Shown here: positions 1 through 8,652 of the stretch, in pieces
How the letters are laid out: each line of letters starts with the position of its first letter
How positions within the stretch are numbered: the first letter of the stretch is position 1
Assembly (NCBI GenBank): GCA_013697785.1
Contig: JACCWE010000028.1
Location: 1-47,181 of the forward strand
DNA length: 47,181 nucleotides
Direction: 5' to 3'
Origin: Gemmatimonadaceae bacterium
GTDB taxonomy: Bacteria > Gemmatimonadota > Gemmatimonadetes > Gemmatimonadales > Gemmatimonadaceae
Translations under genes and position numbers: made by a program
The notes under the pieces: model-generated
What the model was told of the DNA's origin: nothing
What the model saw: only the letters and a program-made list of their open reading frames with translations
Databases searched by the model: none

Positions 1-247
1 CGGTACGTGCGCGCGTGGGCCCCGTGCGTGCGGGCTCGCGGCGCGCGGGCCGCTGCTGCGAGGTGCCCATCGGCGCAGTCGCCGGCGCGACAACGGGCGC
101 CGGCGTCTCCGTCTTCGAGTGAAAGACCCCGAGCTGGCTGAGCCCCGTGACCGCGGCCGTGATCGATCCCACGAGCGCTGCCGTCGCCGTGAGATATCCG
201 GGCGCCGTATGAAACCACTTCTGCTGGGGCTTTTGCTCGTCTGCCAT
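1..247 (-). CDS. Partial membrane-anchored hypothetical protein (N-terminus only)
   Basis: An open frame begins with ATG at 247 and runs off the left edge of the window, giving 82 codons. It reads MADEQKPQQKWFHTAPGY at the start, followed by one hydrophobic segment around residues 18-41 (LTATAALVGSITAAVTGL) and then a Pro/Ala/Thr/Arg-rich tail. This looks like a single-pass inner membrane anchor with a low-complexity linker leading to a domain outside the window. I do not recognise the family and cannot give a function. It is divergent from the metallopeptidase gene; the 135 nt between them must hold both promoters. Confidence 0.6.
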   Translation of the reverse strand, partial: MADEQKPQQKWFHTAPGYLTATAALVGSITAAVTGLSQLGVFHSKTETPAPVVAPATAPMGTSQQRPARREPARTGPTRART

Positions 248-382
248 GCGCTCGCCTCTGTGCCGGGTTCGAAGATTCCGTCGTGAATTCTATGGTACGC
301 AAAGGGTGACTCGCAACGCGTCGCTTCGATAACCGAGTTCCCCCCTGTTGCGCTGCCGGCGACTGGATCGTTGAATGTGAGG

Positions 383-1135
383 ATGACCCGCCGGCGAACC
401 CAACCTGCCCCATGGTCCCGGTGGAGTGACGAGCGCCTGCTCGCGCTGCGCTTTCGGGAACTGCACCTGTCGCAGCCCAGCGAATGGGTGATGCACTGTC
501 ATCAACAGCTGCTCGCCGAGCTGGCGGATCGTTCCCTCAGGGTGCGCCCGCATGTATGGCTGGGCGAAGACTGGTTCTCGCCGCGCGGCATCCCTGGAAT
601 CGCCATTCCCTTCTACCTCGCCCACCCCCGACTCATGCGACTCGAGCTTGCTCAGATGCGTTCGGTGGAGGGCGGATCGGCCGTGTCGTGCATGGCGATC
701 ATGAGGCACGAGGCAGGCCACGCGATTCAGCACGCCCATCGCCTGCACCGCCGCGCTTCGTGGCGCGCTCTCTTCGGCGCATCGGGCGCGCCATACCCCG
801 ATCGCTACCGTCCTCGCCGGCGCAGCAAGCGATTCGTTCGACACCTTCCAGGCTGGTACGCACAGAGCCACCCAGACGAAGATTTCGCGGAGACCTTCGC
901 CGTCTGGCTGCGCCCCGGATCACGCTGGCGCGCGCGCTACGCCAAGTGGCCGGTCGCGCTCGAAAAGCTCGAATACGTCGACGCCCTGATGCACGATCTC
1001 GCGAACGTGCGGCCGCCCGTCACCTCGCGCGCGCGTCCGCACTCCCTCGCGCAGACTTCGCTCACGCTTGGCGAACACTATCGCGAACGGCAGCGTGCGC
1101 ACCGCGACGCGTCGCCGGGATGGCTCACGTTGTGA
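383..1135 (+). CDS. Putative zinc-binding metallopeptidase (HEXXH)
   Basis: This protein of about 250 residues carries the zincin motif HEAGH near residues 109-113, with the longer context MRHEAGHAIQH. Further on is HPDEDFAETFAVWL near residues 163-176, whose Glu/Asp residues probably complete the metal site. The sequence resembles the family usually named putative zinc-binding metallopeptidase. No signal peptide or membrane segment is visible, so it is probably cytoplasmic. A TTG four codons upstream (371) would extend the frame; ATG at 383 is preferred, although its GAGG lies directly against the start codon. The next gene, a Ddl-like ATP-grasp ligase, starts 16 nt before this one stops, so the two are almost certainly co-translated and may act on the same peptide-like product. 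The substrate is unknown. Confidence 0.75.
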   Translation: MTRRRTQPAPWSRWSDERLLALRFRELHLSQPSEWVMHCHQQLLAELADRSLRVRPHVWLGEDWFSPRGIPGIAIPFYLAHPRLMRLELAQMRSVEGGSAVSCMAIMRHEAGHAIQHAHRLHRRASWRALFGASGAPYPDRYRPRRRSKRFVRHLPGWYAQSHPDEDFAETFAVWLRPGSRWRARYAKWPVALEKLEYVDALMHDLANVRPPVTSRARPHSLAQTSLTLGEHYRERQRAHRDASPGWLTL

Positions 1136-2178
1136 AACGCCCACCTCGCCGTAACAAGCTGCGCGTCATCGCGCTGACGCATCCCGACCACGTTCCGCCC
1201 GACACGCTCGAGGGGACGTCGGATAAGGAAGCGCTCGCGTGGCGCGCCGAATTCGATGTCGTCAACGGCCTTCGCGAGCTCGGCCACGAAGTTCACGCGC
1301 TCGGCGCGCAGGAGGATCTGCAGCCGATCCGCGACGCGGTCACCGAGATGAAGCCGCACGTCGTCTTCAATCTCCTCGAGGAATTTCAGTGGAACGCTAC
1401 CTTCGATCACAACATCGTGGCGTACCTCGAGCTTCTCGGCGTTCCGTACACGGGTTGCAATCCGCGCGGGCTCGTGCTGTCGCGCGGCAAGGCGCTCTCG
1501 AAGAAGCTCCTCGCGTACCATGATGTGCCGGTGCCGTCGTTCGAGGTGTTTCCACTCGGCCGCAAGGTGCAGCGCCCCGCGGGGCTCGAGTTCCCGCTCT
1601 TCGTGAAGAGCCTCACGGAGCACGCGTCGATCGGCATCGCGCGCGCATCGCTCGTAAACGATGACGACGAGCTGCGCGAGCGAGTCGAGTTCATTCACGA
1701 GCACGTCGGCACCGATGCGATCGCCGAGCAGTTCATTCCGGGGCGCGAGCTGTACGTGAGCGTCGTCGGCAACTCGAGGCTCCGCGCATTCCCCGCGTGG
1801 GAGCTCGTGATCGACGATCAGGATGCGAACGAGCCGCTCATCGCGACGGCGAAGGTGAAGCACGACCTCGACTACCAGGCGAAGAAGGGTGTGAAGATTC
1901 GCGCGGCCGAGGGGCTGTCGAAGGCGCTGGCCGCACAGCTGGCATGGATGAGCAAGCGCGTCTATCGCGTGCTCGAGCTCTCGGGGTACGCACGCATCGA
2001 CTACCGGCTCGACGCGAGCGGCGGTCTCTATTTTCTGGACGCGAATCCGAATCCGGACATCTGCGAGAGTGAGGAGTTCGCCTCGGCCGCGCGCTACGAC
2101 GGGGTGGAATACCCGGAGCTGCTGCAGCGAATCGTGCGTCTTGGAATTGGTGCGCGTCCCCTGTCGGCGGCCGGCTAG
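1120..2178 (+). CDS. D-Ala-D-Ala-ligase-like ATP-grasp enzyme
   Basis: This 352-residue protein has an ATP-grasp fold of the D-alanine-D-alanine ligase type. The central part shows the nucleotide-binding Lys in FPLFVKSLTEH (about residue 163) and AEQFIPGRELYVSVVG (about 202-217). The C-terminal metal/substrate region reads YFLDANPNPDI (about 304-314), where true Ddl enzymes have a VNTLPG-type motif. The N-terminus (ALTHPDHVPPDTLEG) also lacks the usual Ddl start. It is therefore better read as an amino-acid or peptide ligase of unknown substrate than as cell-wall Ddl. The open frame extends back to 484, but that part lies inside the metallopeptidase gene in another frame. ATG at 1120, overlapping the upstream stop by 16 nt, is chosen as the start. 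Confidence 0.75.
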   Translation: MAHVVKRPPRRNKLRVIALTHPDHVPPDTLEGTSDKEALAWRAEFDVVNGLRELGHEVHALGAQEDLQPIRDAVTEMKPHVVFNLLEEFQWNATFDHNIVAYLELLGVPYTGCNPRGLVLSRGKALSKKLLAYHDVPVPSFEVFPLGRKVQRPAGLEFPLFVKSLTEHASIGIARASLVNDDDELRERVEFIHEHVGTDAIAEQFIPGRELYVSVVGNSRLRAFPAWELVIDDQDANEPLIATAKVKHDLDYQAKKGVKIRAAEGLSKALAAQLAWMSKRVYRVLELSGYARIDYRLDASGGLYFLDANPNPDICESEEFASAARYDGVEYPELLQRIVRLGIGARPLSAAG

Positions 2179-2199
2179 CTCACGACCGCCGAGGGACGA

Positions 2200-2430
2200 T
2201 CAGGCGGCGCGCTGATAAGCCGCGCGCCACACCTGCGTGCCTTCGTCCAACGAAAACACGTACTGGAATTTCGCCGGCGGAAATCCGCGGACGCCAATCT
2301 CCAACAGATCGCCAGTCTCGGCATCGGCCTGCACCGCGATCGTATCAAGGGCGTCCTTGAACGAGTCGCTTTCGACGGCACCCTTTCGCCGTACGTCGGA
2401 GCTGCCGATGGAAAACTCAAAACGCGGCAT
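2200..2430 (-). CDS. Small hypothetical protein, 76 aa
   Basis: This short protein starts MPRFEFSIGSSDVRRKGAV and ends QVWRAAYQRAA. It looks soluble and mixed alpha/beta, with no signal peptide or membrane segment. The start is well supported: a strong GAGGAGG ribosome-binding site (minus strand, 2437-2443) lies 6 nt before the ATG. It faces the ATP-grasp gene tail to tail and is divergent from the aldo/keto reductase. I do not recognise a family and assign no function. Confidence 0.65.
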   Translation of the reverse strand: MPRFEFSIGSSDVRRKGAVESDSFKDALDTIAVQADAETGDLLEIGVRGFPPAKFQYVFSLDEGTQVWRAAYQRAA

Positions 2431-2584
2431 GCAATCCTCCTCGGTTTGTCTTCATCTCTCTATACACATATGGAGGACGATTGGTTTCGCCTTTCGGTCG
2501 ACCGTCATTTTGGCGGGAACCCGATCGGAGGCAACCGTCTTGCTCTCGTAGAGCATCTGTCGGACTACTTCGGAGACGAGAGCA

Positions 2585-3454
2585 ATGAGCACAACCCGGG
2601 AACCCTTGAGCGCAGCCAACGCCGGCACCGTCACCCTCGGCGACCTGACGGTGAATCGGCTGGGGTTCGGCGCGATGCGCATCACCGGCGACGGGATCTG
2701 GGGCGACCCGAAGGATCCAGCCGAAACGAAGCGAGTGCTTCAGCGACTGCTCGAGCTGGACGTCAACCTGATCGACACGGCGGACTCGTACGGCCCGGAG
2801 GTCTCGGAACGGCAGATCGGGGAAACACTGGCGCCGTACAAGGCGGGGCTCGTCATCGCGACCAAGGGCGGCTACGTCCGGACGGGGCCCAATCAGTGGA
2901 AGCCCAACGGAAAGCCGGAGCATCTCCGCGCGGCGCTCGAGGGGAGCCTCAAACGGCTCAAGCTCGAGCGCATCGACGTCTACCAGCTGCACAACGCGGC
3001 CGATCCGACGACGCCGCTCGCCGCTTCGATCGGTGAGCTCGCAATGATGCAGAGCGAGGGGAAGATCAGGCACATCGGAGTGAGCAACTTCAGCGTCGCG
3101 CAGCTCAAGGAGGCGCTCAAGATGGTGAAGGTCGTCTCCGTGCAGAACCGCTACAATCTCGGCGATCGCGCATCGGAGGCGGTGCTCGAGGAGTGCGAGA
3201 AGCTCGGCATCCCGTTCATCCCATGGGCTCCGCTCGGCAAGTCGAACAGCGATGCGACCACCGCGCTGGAGAACGTCGCGAGGCGGCACGGCGCGACGAC
3301 GGGGCAGATCGCGATCGCGTCGCTGCTGGCGCATTCGCCTGCCATGCTCCCCATTCCGGGAACGTCTAAGGTGAAGCATCTCGAGGAGAACGTAGCGGCG
3401 GCGGGAATCGAGCTTTCGACAGAGGATCGCGGGGATCTCGGCATCACGAACTGA
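2585..3454 (+). CDS. Aldo/keto reductase family oxidoreductase
   Basis: This 289-residue TIM-barrel enzyme would reduce carbonyl substrates with NADPH. The catalytic tetrad is complete: Asp64 and Tyr69 in LIDTADSYGP, Lys94 in IATKGGY, and His136 in DVYQLHN. The cofactor-binding end carries IPGTSKVKHLEEN, typical of AKRs that prefer NADPH. Its length is normal for the short bacterial AKR subgroup. The ATG follows a GGAGA-type ribosome site. It is a single gene, with the small 76-residue gene divergent upstream and an amidase 206 nt downstream. The true substrate cannot be read from the sequence. Confidence 0.9.
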   Translation: MSTTREPLSAANAGTVTLGDLTVNRLGFGAMRITGDGIWGDPKDPAETKRVLQRLLELDVNLIDTADSYGPEVSERQIGETLAPYKAGLVIATKGGYVRTGPNQWKPNGKPEHLRAALEGSLKRLKLERIDVYQLHNAADPTTPLAASIGELAMMQSEGKIRHIGVSNFSVAQLKEALKMVKVVSVQNRYNLGDRASEAVLEECEKLGIPFIPWAPLGKSNSDATTALENVARRHGATTGQIAIASLLAHSPAMLPIPGTSKVKHLEENVAAAGIELSTEDRGDLGITN

Positions 3455-3565
3455 AAGAACGACCGACTGGGGAGAACGGGAGCCGGCGAAGCGCACACAG
3501 ATTTGCGGGGTTGGCTCCGGCGGGTTCAACAGGTAAATGCAATAGTGGCTCCAGCTGGCGGATTG

Positions 3566-3592
3566 ATGAGTCGCTCGGATTTCCGGACTCAT
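3566..3592. repeat. Inverted repeat between aldo/keto reductase and amidase genes
   Basis: ATGAGTC (3566-3572) and GACTCAT (3586-3592) form a perfect 7-bp inverted repeat. A further CGG/CCG pair inside it would give a bulged hairpin. There is no T-tract, so it is a weak terminator candidate; it could also be an operator for the amidase gene 69 nt downstream. Confidence 0.3.
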
Positions 3593-3660
3593 GCCCACAT
3601 GGTCAGCCATTCCGACGCGTTCCGGCATCAAGGCGTGCCCTGTCCCGAACTGAACACTCC

Positions 3661-5307
3661 ATGTCGAACGACGAATCGCAGGGAATGTCCCGACGCGGCT
3701 TTGTGGCCTCGTCGATCGCGACGGCCGCGCTCCTCGGCGGCGGCGCTTCACCGCAGCTGGTGCTCCGCGCGCAAGCGACCGCGCCGCAGCTGCGCGATCG
3801 ACGGAACGACGATGCGGTGGAGGAAAGGAGCATCTCGCAGCTGCAGGCGGAGATGGGTAGCGGCGCTATGTCGTCGCGTGAGATCGTGGAGGCGTATCGG
3901 GCGAGAATCGGCGCGATGGACCACGATCTCGGGGCGGTACTCGAGCTCAACCCGGACGCGCTCGCGATCGCCGATGCTCTCGACGCGGAGCGCAAGAGCG
4001 GCAAGGTCCGCGGCCCGCTGCACGGCATTCCAATCTTGCTGAAGGACAACATCGCGACGGCGGACAAGATGCAGACCGCGGCTGGCTCGCTCGCGCTGGT
4101 CGATGCGCGTCCGCCGCGTGACGCATTCATCGCGGAGCGGTTGCGCGCGGCCGGCGCGGTGATCCTTGGCAAGACGAATCTCAGCGAATGGGCGAACTTC
4201 CGAAGCACGCATGCCGCGAGCGGTTGGAGTGGACGCGGTGGGCAGTGCCGCAATCCATATGCGCTCGACCGGTCGCCCTCCGGCTCGAGCTCCGGCTCGG
4301 CCGCGGCGGCGGCGGCGAGCTTCTGCGCGGCGGCCATCGGCACCGAGACGAACGGATCGATCGTGAGCCCCGCGTCGGCATGCTCGCTGGTGGGGATCAA
4401 GCCGACAGTGGGCCTCGTGAGCCGTAGCGCTATCATCCCGATCTCGCGCAGCCAGGATACGGCCGGTCCGATCGCGCGAAGCGTCACCGACGCCGCAATC
4501 CTGCTCGACGCGATAGCGGGCGCGGATCCGCGCGATGGTGCGACGATGGCGGCTGGTGCGAAGCGAGTGTCGGTCTACGCAGCGCATCTCGATGCCGACG
4601 CGCTGCGCGGGATGCGCATCGGCGTGCCTCGCGAGCAGTACTTCGGCTACAGCCCGGCCGCGGATCGCCTGACGCAGCACGCGATCGATCTGATGCGCGA
4701 GAAGGGGGCGGTGGTCGTCGATCCCGTAGCGATCGAAAAGATGGGAGCCGCCGGCGATGCGGAGTTCGTTGTCCTGCTGTACGAATTCAAGGCAGGCATC
4801 AACGAATATCTCGCGACCCTCGGCGTCGGCGCGAAGGCACGCACGCTCGCGGATCTCATCGCGTTCAACACGGCGCACTCGAGTGAGGAGATGCCGTTCT
4901 TCGGACAGGAGATCTTCGAGCAGGCACAGAGGTGCGGCGCGCTCACGGACCTCAAGTACCTGCGGGCACTCGCGAAGGTGCGGACGAGCACGCGCGCGAA
5001 AGGGATCGACGCGGTGATGGCGGCGCACAGGCTCGACGCGCTCGTTGCGCCGACGAGCGGGCCGCCGGGTCTCATTGACCTCGTGAATGGCGACGCGGAT
5101 GGCGGCGGAAGCTCATCGCCGGCAGCGGAGGCCGGCTATCCGAGCATCACCGTACCTGCAGGCTATGCGTACGGACTGCCCGTCGGGATCTCGTTCTTCG
5201 GACGTGAGTGGAGCGAGGCGAAGCTCATTCGCATTGCGTACGCGTTCGAGCAGGCCGCGAGCGCACGGCGTGCGCCCGGGTACGCGCGCACCGCCGCACT
5301 CTCGTAA
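3661..5307 (+). CDS. Tat-exported amidase (amidase signature family)
   Basis: This 548-residue enzyme hydrolyses amide bonds with a Ser-cisSer-Lys triad. The Lys is K128 in ILLKDNIATADKMQT. The Gly/Ser loop SPSGSSSGSA (205-214) supplies the cis-Ser, and S233 in TETNGSIVSPAS is the nucleophile. Most relatives have TETDGS, so the Asn is a small departure. The N-terminus MSRRGFVASSIATAALLGG is a twin-arginine signal, so the enzyme should be folded before export to the periplasm. ATG at 3661 is chosen because it sits just before this signal; the open frame also extends to a TTG at 3511, which would add 50 residues before the signal. The substrate is unknown; peptide amides and small amides are possible. 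Confidence 0.88.
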   Translation: MSNDESQGMSRRGFVASSIATAALLGGGASPQLVLRAQATAPQLRDRRNDDAVEERSISQLQAEMGSGAMSSREIVEAYRARIGAMDHDLGAVLELNPDALAIADALDAERKSGKVRGPLHGIPILLKDNIATADKMQTAAGSLALVDARPPRDAFIAERLRAAGAVILGKTNLSEWANFRSTHAASGWSGRGGQCRNPYALDRSPSGSSSGSAAAAAASFCAAAIGTETNGSIVSPASACSLVGIKPTVGLVSRSAIIPISRSQDTAGPIARSVTDAAILLDAIAGADPRDGATMAAGAKRVSVYAAHLDADALRGMRIGVPREQYFGYSPAADRLTQHAIDLMREKGAVVVDPVAIEKMGAAGDAEFVVLLYEFKAGINEYLATLGVGAKARTLADLIAFNTAHSSEEMPFFGQEIFEQAQRCGALTDLKYLRALAKVRTSTRAKGIDAVMAAHRLDALVAPTSGPPGLIDLVNGDADGGGSSSPAAEAGYPSITVPAGYAYGLPVGISFFGREWSEAKLIRIAYAFEQAASARRAPGYARTAALS

Positions 5308-5316
5308 TACGACTCC

Positions 5317-5880
5317 TCAGTCCGTCTTCTTCACCGATGGATGCTTACTGGTGTCGGAGTGCTCCGGACCCGGCATCGGGATCGAATTCGGTGACGCGGG
5401 CGGCGCGGCGTTCCCGGCAGGCATCGCGGTGGTGTCGCCGCCCTGCGCGAAGAAGAACTGAGGCTCGGCCTTCGTGCGCAGCGAGTGGATGTACTCGATG
5501 AGCGCGCCGATCTGCCGGTCGTTCAATCGTCCCGCCCACGGCGGCATTCCCATCGGTCGTCCATCGTGAATACTGTGGTAGATGAGTGAGTCGCTGCCTC
5601 CGTACTTCCACGTCGTATCGCGAAGGCTCGGTCCCATCGCACCGCCCGCGAGACCACCGTGGCAGCCGTAGCAGTTGTTCGCGATGAAGAGCTCGCGCCC
5701 CTGCACCGCGAGCTTCGCGTCGCCGCTGAAGGTGTGCTGCCCGACATCCTCGCTGCTTCCAGGCTTCGCACCGGCTTTGTCCTGGTCTTTCGTCTGCGGT
5801 TTGCCGCACGCCGCCAGCGAGAACAGCGAGATGATGGCGCCGCCGAAAACGATCGCCCGGATCCTTGTTCGCATTGTCAT
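5317..5880 (-). CDS. Lipoprotein c-type cytochrome, XoxG-like role
   Basis: This 187-residue protein has a lipoprotein signal ending in SLAAC (Cys25) and a single haem c motif CYGCH (70-74). GRPMGMPPW (108-116) supplies the axial Met and is typical of class I cytochromes c. The last 45 residues are Pro/Ala-rich and look like a disordered tail. It is the third gene of a tight operon: its ATGA start overlaps the stop of the binding-protein gene, which itself overlaps the PQQ dehydrogenase gene. The natural inference is that it accepts electrons from the dehydrogenase, as XoxG or MxaG do, although it is membrane-anchored by lipid rather than soluble. Confidence 0.85.
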   Translation of the reverse strand: MTMRTRIRAIVFGGAIISLFSLAACGKPQTKDQDKAGAKPGSSEDVGQHTFSGDAKLAVQGRELFIANNCYGCHGGLAGGAMGPSLRDTTWKYGGSDSLIYHSIHDGRPMGMPPWAGRLNDRQIGALIEYIHSLRTKAEPQFFFAQGGDTTAMPAGNAAPPASPNSIPMPGPEHSDTSKHPSVKKTD

Positions 5881-6710
5881 TCTCCGTGAATCGCACCACC
5901 CGACACCTGTGCGGTATCGAGTGGAACGCCGTAGTCGGACAGAATTTTGTGAATGGCGGGCCGCTCGCGAACGAGCAGCGAGTCGAGCGTGCGCGCCAGC
6001 GCGGTGTCGGTGCGCCGCAGTCCCATCGCGATGTCGAAGGCGAAGATCTGCCCGGACGGATCCGCGGATGGCGTGACCGGAACGATCGTGAGCTTCACAG
6101 CCGAGCGCTTGGCGAAGTAGCCCGCGAACGGCCCCCAGACGATGGCCACGTCGATCTCCCCCTTTTCGAGCGCTTCGATGATACGCGCCTGCGGATTGGG
6201 CTTTGAGTAGTCCCCGACGATCGGGTAGCCGCGCACGTTGTCGATCATTCCGCGCGAGGCGAGCGCCTGCGCGGGCGGAGTATTCTGATAGTCGTCGCCG
6301 ATCATGTGCACGCCGACCTTGAGCGAGCGCAGAGCGCTGTCGTCGAGCGATCGCACGTGCACCGCACCATTCGAGCGATAAACCATTACGTACGTCGAGC
6401 GATAGTACGGCGCGGTGGTGAGCAATGGGCCGAAGGCGACGGGCACGCCCATGTACACATCGCACGCGCCCGCCTTGAGCCCCTTGCGCACGAAGCCGCG
6501 CATCTGCGGACGCCAGCTGAACTCCACCGTCGTCCCCATGTCGTGGGCGAGCAGGTCGGCGATCCGATTCTCGAAACCCGCACGCTGCTCATTCGAGAAC
6601 GGAAGATTGTTCGGATCGGCGCACACGCGGAGCGGCGGCTTCGGCGATTGGCGCGCGGAGGCGCCAACCGTCGAGAACACGAGCAGAGCGAGCGCCGCGC
6701 GTGCGATCAC
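5877..6710 (-). CDS. xoxJ-like: PQQ-dehydrogenase-associated periplasmic binding protein (MoxJ/XoxJ-like)
   Basis: This 277-residue protein has a signal peptide (MIARAALALLVFSTVGASA) and a type II periplasmic binding fold. It shows RVCADPNNLPFSNEQRAGFENR near residues 28-49 and WGPFAGYFAKRSAV near 192-205. This pattern is characteristic of the solute-binding-like proteins that accompany quinoprotein methanol dehydrogenases. XoxJ is thought to bind or activate the dehydrogenase rather than to feed a transporter, and no ABC permease is nearby, which fits. The start is GTG at 6710; GTGA overlaps the upstream stop by 4 nt, showing translational coupling. Confidence 0.85.
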   Translation of the reverse strand: MIARAALALLVFSTVGASARQSPKPPLRVCADPNNLPFSNEQRAGFENRIADLLAHDMGTTVEFSWRPQMRGFVRKGLKAGACDVYMGVPVAFGPLLTTAPYYRSTYVMVYRSNGAVHVRSLDDSALRSLKVGVHMIGDDYQNTPPAQALASRGMIDNVRGYPIVGDYSKPNPQARIIEALEKGEIDVAIVWGPFAGYFAKRSAVKLTIVPVTPSADPSGQIFAFDIAMGLRRTDTALARTLDSLLVRERPAIHKILSDYGVPLDTAQVSGGAIHGE

Positions 6711-8563
6711 GGCAGCGTGAAGACGTGGAGTGCGCCGCCTGCCTTCGTGTGATCGGGGAGATCCCGCATCGCGTTGACCGCGCCGAGCGCGGCGAAGGGA
6801 TCATCGGGGGAGAGATTGCCGGGAACGATTGCGCCGGCCCATCCGCCCACGCCCTCATAGATCGCGACGTACTGCTTTCCATCCGGACCGATGAACGTCA
6901 TCGGGTTGCCGATGATTCCCGACTTGAAGTGCGTCTTCCAGAGCACTTCCCCGCTCGTGGCATTCACCGCCTTGAAGTCGCCGTCCATCGTCCCGTAGAA
7001 GACGACGTCGCCGGCGGTGACGAGCGCGCCGGACCAGACGGGGAAGTTCTCCTTGATCCCCCAGACCTTCTTCCCGGTGCCGGCATCCCAGGCGAGGAAC
7101 TCGCCGCGATTGCCGCCCGGGCCTCCGTACATCTTCACAGCGGCGCCCACGTACGGCGTCCCCGCGATGTACTTCGCCTCGATGCCGCCGTAGTCCATAC
7201 AGAGATTCGTGGCCGGCGTGTAGAAGAGATGCGTGCGCGGCGAGAACGCGGCGGGCTGCTGGTCGCGCGCGCCGGTGGACGACGGACAGATGTTCGTCGT
7301 CATGCGCCCCTGGTGCGTCTGCTTCGCATCGACGAGGGTCGGTCGTCCCGACGTGAGGTCGACGCCGGTCGCCCAGTTCAAATACTGGAACGGCTGCGCG
7401 ACGAGCACTTCGCCGGTGCTACGATCGATCGTGTACGCGAAGCCGTTGCGATCGAAGTGCACGACCACCTTTCGAGTGGTGCCGTTGAACGGAATGTCGG
7501 CGACGATGTGCTCGTTGACGCCATCGTAGTCCCATGCATCGTGCGGCGTATACTGGTACGCCCACTTGAGCTCACCCGTGTCTGCGTCGCGCGCCATTGC
7601 GGCCGTGGAGTAGAGATTGTCGCCGGGACGCAGGTCGGGGTTCCACGTTCCCGGATTCGCGGTGCCGTAGAACACCGAGTTCGTTTCCGGATCGTAGGTG
7701 ATCCACCCCCACACCGTCGACCCACCGATCTTCCACTGATCGCCGCGCCAGCTCGTGACGCCCATGTTCGCGGGCTTGAGCGATGCATAGAACGGCTTGA
7801 ACGCGGAACCGACCTTCACGTCCTTGTCGGGACCCGTGTTGTACGCCTGCCACGCGATCTTTCCCGTCTTCGCGTCGAGCGCCGTGATCCAGCCGCGCAC
7901 ACCCATCTCGCCGCCGGAATTGCCGACGTAGACTTTCCCCTTCACGACGAGTGGCGCCATCGTCATCGTCGATCCCTGGTTCGGATCGGCGAGCTTGGTG
8001 CGCCAGATCTGCTTGCCGGTGACTGCATCGATCGCGACCGTCGCGTTGTCGAGAACGTTGTAGATGATCTTGCCGTCGTAGTACGAGGCGCCGCGATTGA
8101 CGTCATCACAGCATGCCTTGCCGAACGCGGTCTGATCGATTGGCGGAGCGTACTCCCACAGCTTCGCGGGACCCGGCTTCGAGAGGTCGAACGCAACGAG
8201 CTTGTTGGGGTACGGCGTGACGATATACATTCTGCCACCGACCACCAGGGGCTGTCCCTCGTGCCCGTCCGCGATGCCGGTGGTGTAGGCCCACGATTCC
8301 TTGAGCTGTGCCACGTTGCTCGTCGTGATCTTGTCCAGCTCGCTGTATCGTGTGCTGCCGTAGTCGTGACCGGGAATGGTCCAGTCGCCCTCTTTCGAGC
8401 CTGCGGGCAGCATGTTGTGCTTGCTGGCGGGTGCAGAGGGAGCCGGGCTTTTAGCGAGTGCGGGCGCTGTCTGGGCCTGTGCGAACGCGCCGGCGGGCAG
8501 TAGTGCCGCGACTGCGAGGGAACGGGCGATCGAGCGCCAGGTCGTTCTGCTGGCGTGCATCAT
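6707..8563 (-). CDS. xoxF-like: PQQ-dependent alcohol dehydrogenase, lanthanide (XoxF/ExaF) type
   Basis: This 618-residue periplasmic quinoprotein has a signal peptide ending near AFAQA and an eight-bladed propeller. It would oxidise methanol or other primary alcohols. Key sites are visible: the vicinal disulfide Cys151-Cys152 (FGKACCDD), metal ligand Glu219 in NSGGEMGVRGW, Asn303 in TANPGTWNPD, and the catalytic base Asp345 in HDAWDYDGVNE. Asp347, two residues after the base, is the extra carboxylate that marks lanthanide-dependent enzymes; calcium MxaF has Ala there. The ATG follows a GGAG site by 6 nt. Downstream are XoxJ-like and cytochrome c genes, all overlapping. No PQQ synthesis genes lie in the window. 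The alcohol substrate is not fixed by the sequence. Confidence 0.92.
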   Translation of the reverse strand: MMHASRTTWRSIARSLAVAALLPAGAFAQAQTAPALAKSPAPSAPASKHNMLPAGSKEGDWTIPGHDYGSTRYSELDKITTSNVAQLKESWAYTTGIADGHEGQPLVVGGRMYIVTPYPNKLVAFDLSKPGPAKLWEYAPPIDQTAFGKACCDDVNRGASYYDGKIIYNVLDNATVAIDAVTGKQIWRTKLADPNQGSTMTMAPLVVKGKVYVGNSGGEMGVRGWITALDAKTGKIAWQAYNTGPDKDVKVGSAFKPFYASLKPANMGVTSWRGDQWKIGGSTVWGWITYDPETNSVFYGTANPGTWNPDLRPGDNLYSTAAMARDADTGELKWAYQYTPHDAWDYDGVNEHIVADIPFNGTTRKVVVHFDRNGFAYTIDRSTGEVLVAQPFQYLNWATGVDLTSGRPTLVDAKQTHQGRMTTNICPSSTGARDQQPAAFSPRTHLFYTPATNLCMDYGGIEAKYIAGTPYVGAAVKMYGGPGGNRGEFLAWDAGTGKKVWGIKENFPVWSGALVTAGDVVFYGTMDGDFKAVNATSGEVLWKTHFKSGIIGNPMTFIGPDGKQYVAIYEGVGGWAGAIVPGNLSPDDPFAALGAVNAMRDLPDHTKAGGALHVFTLP

Positions 8564-8652
8564 CTAGCTCTCCGTGACGGACAGGCGTTCGTATTGCAAA
8601 GCGCGCACCGTAGGTGTGCTTCACTTGAATTTCCACATGGACAACGAGTGAG

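Noticed and set aside
484-1119. N-terminal extension of the ATP-grasp protein by 212 residues
   Set aside because: The extension is Arg/Ala-rich, lies over the metallopeptidase gene in another frame, and the family fold begins near ATG 1120.
1120-2178. Annotation as cell-wall Ddl
   Set aside because: The substrate-loop motif and N-terminus differ from true Ddl enzymes; only the fold is shared.
6701-8503. 600-codon plus-strand ORF
   Set aside because: It is antisense to the PQQ dehydrogenase and has Arg/Val-rich shadow composition.
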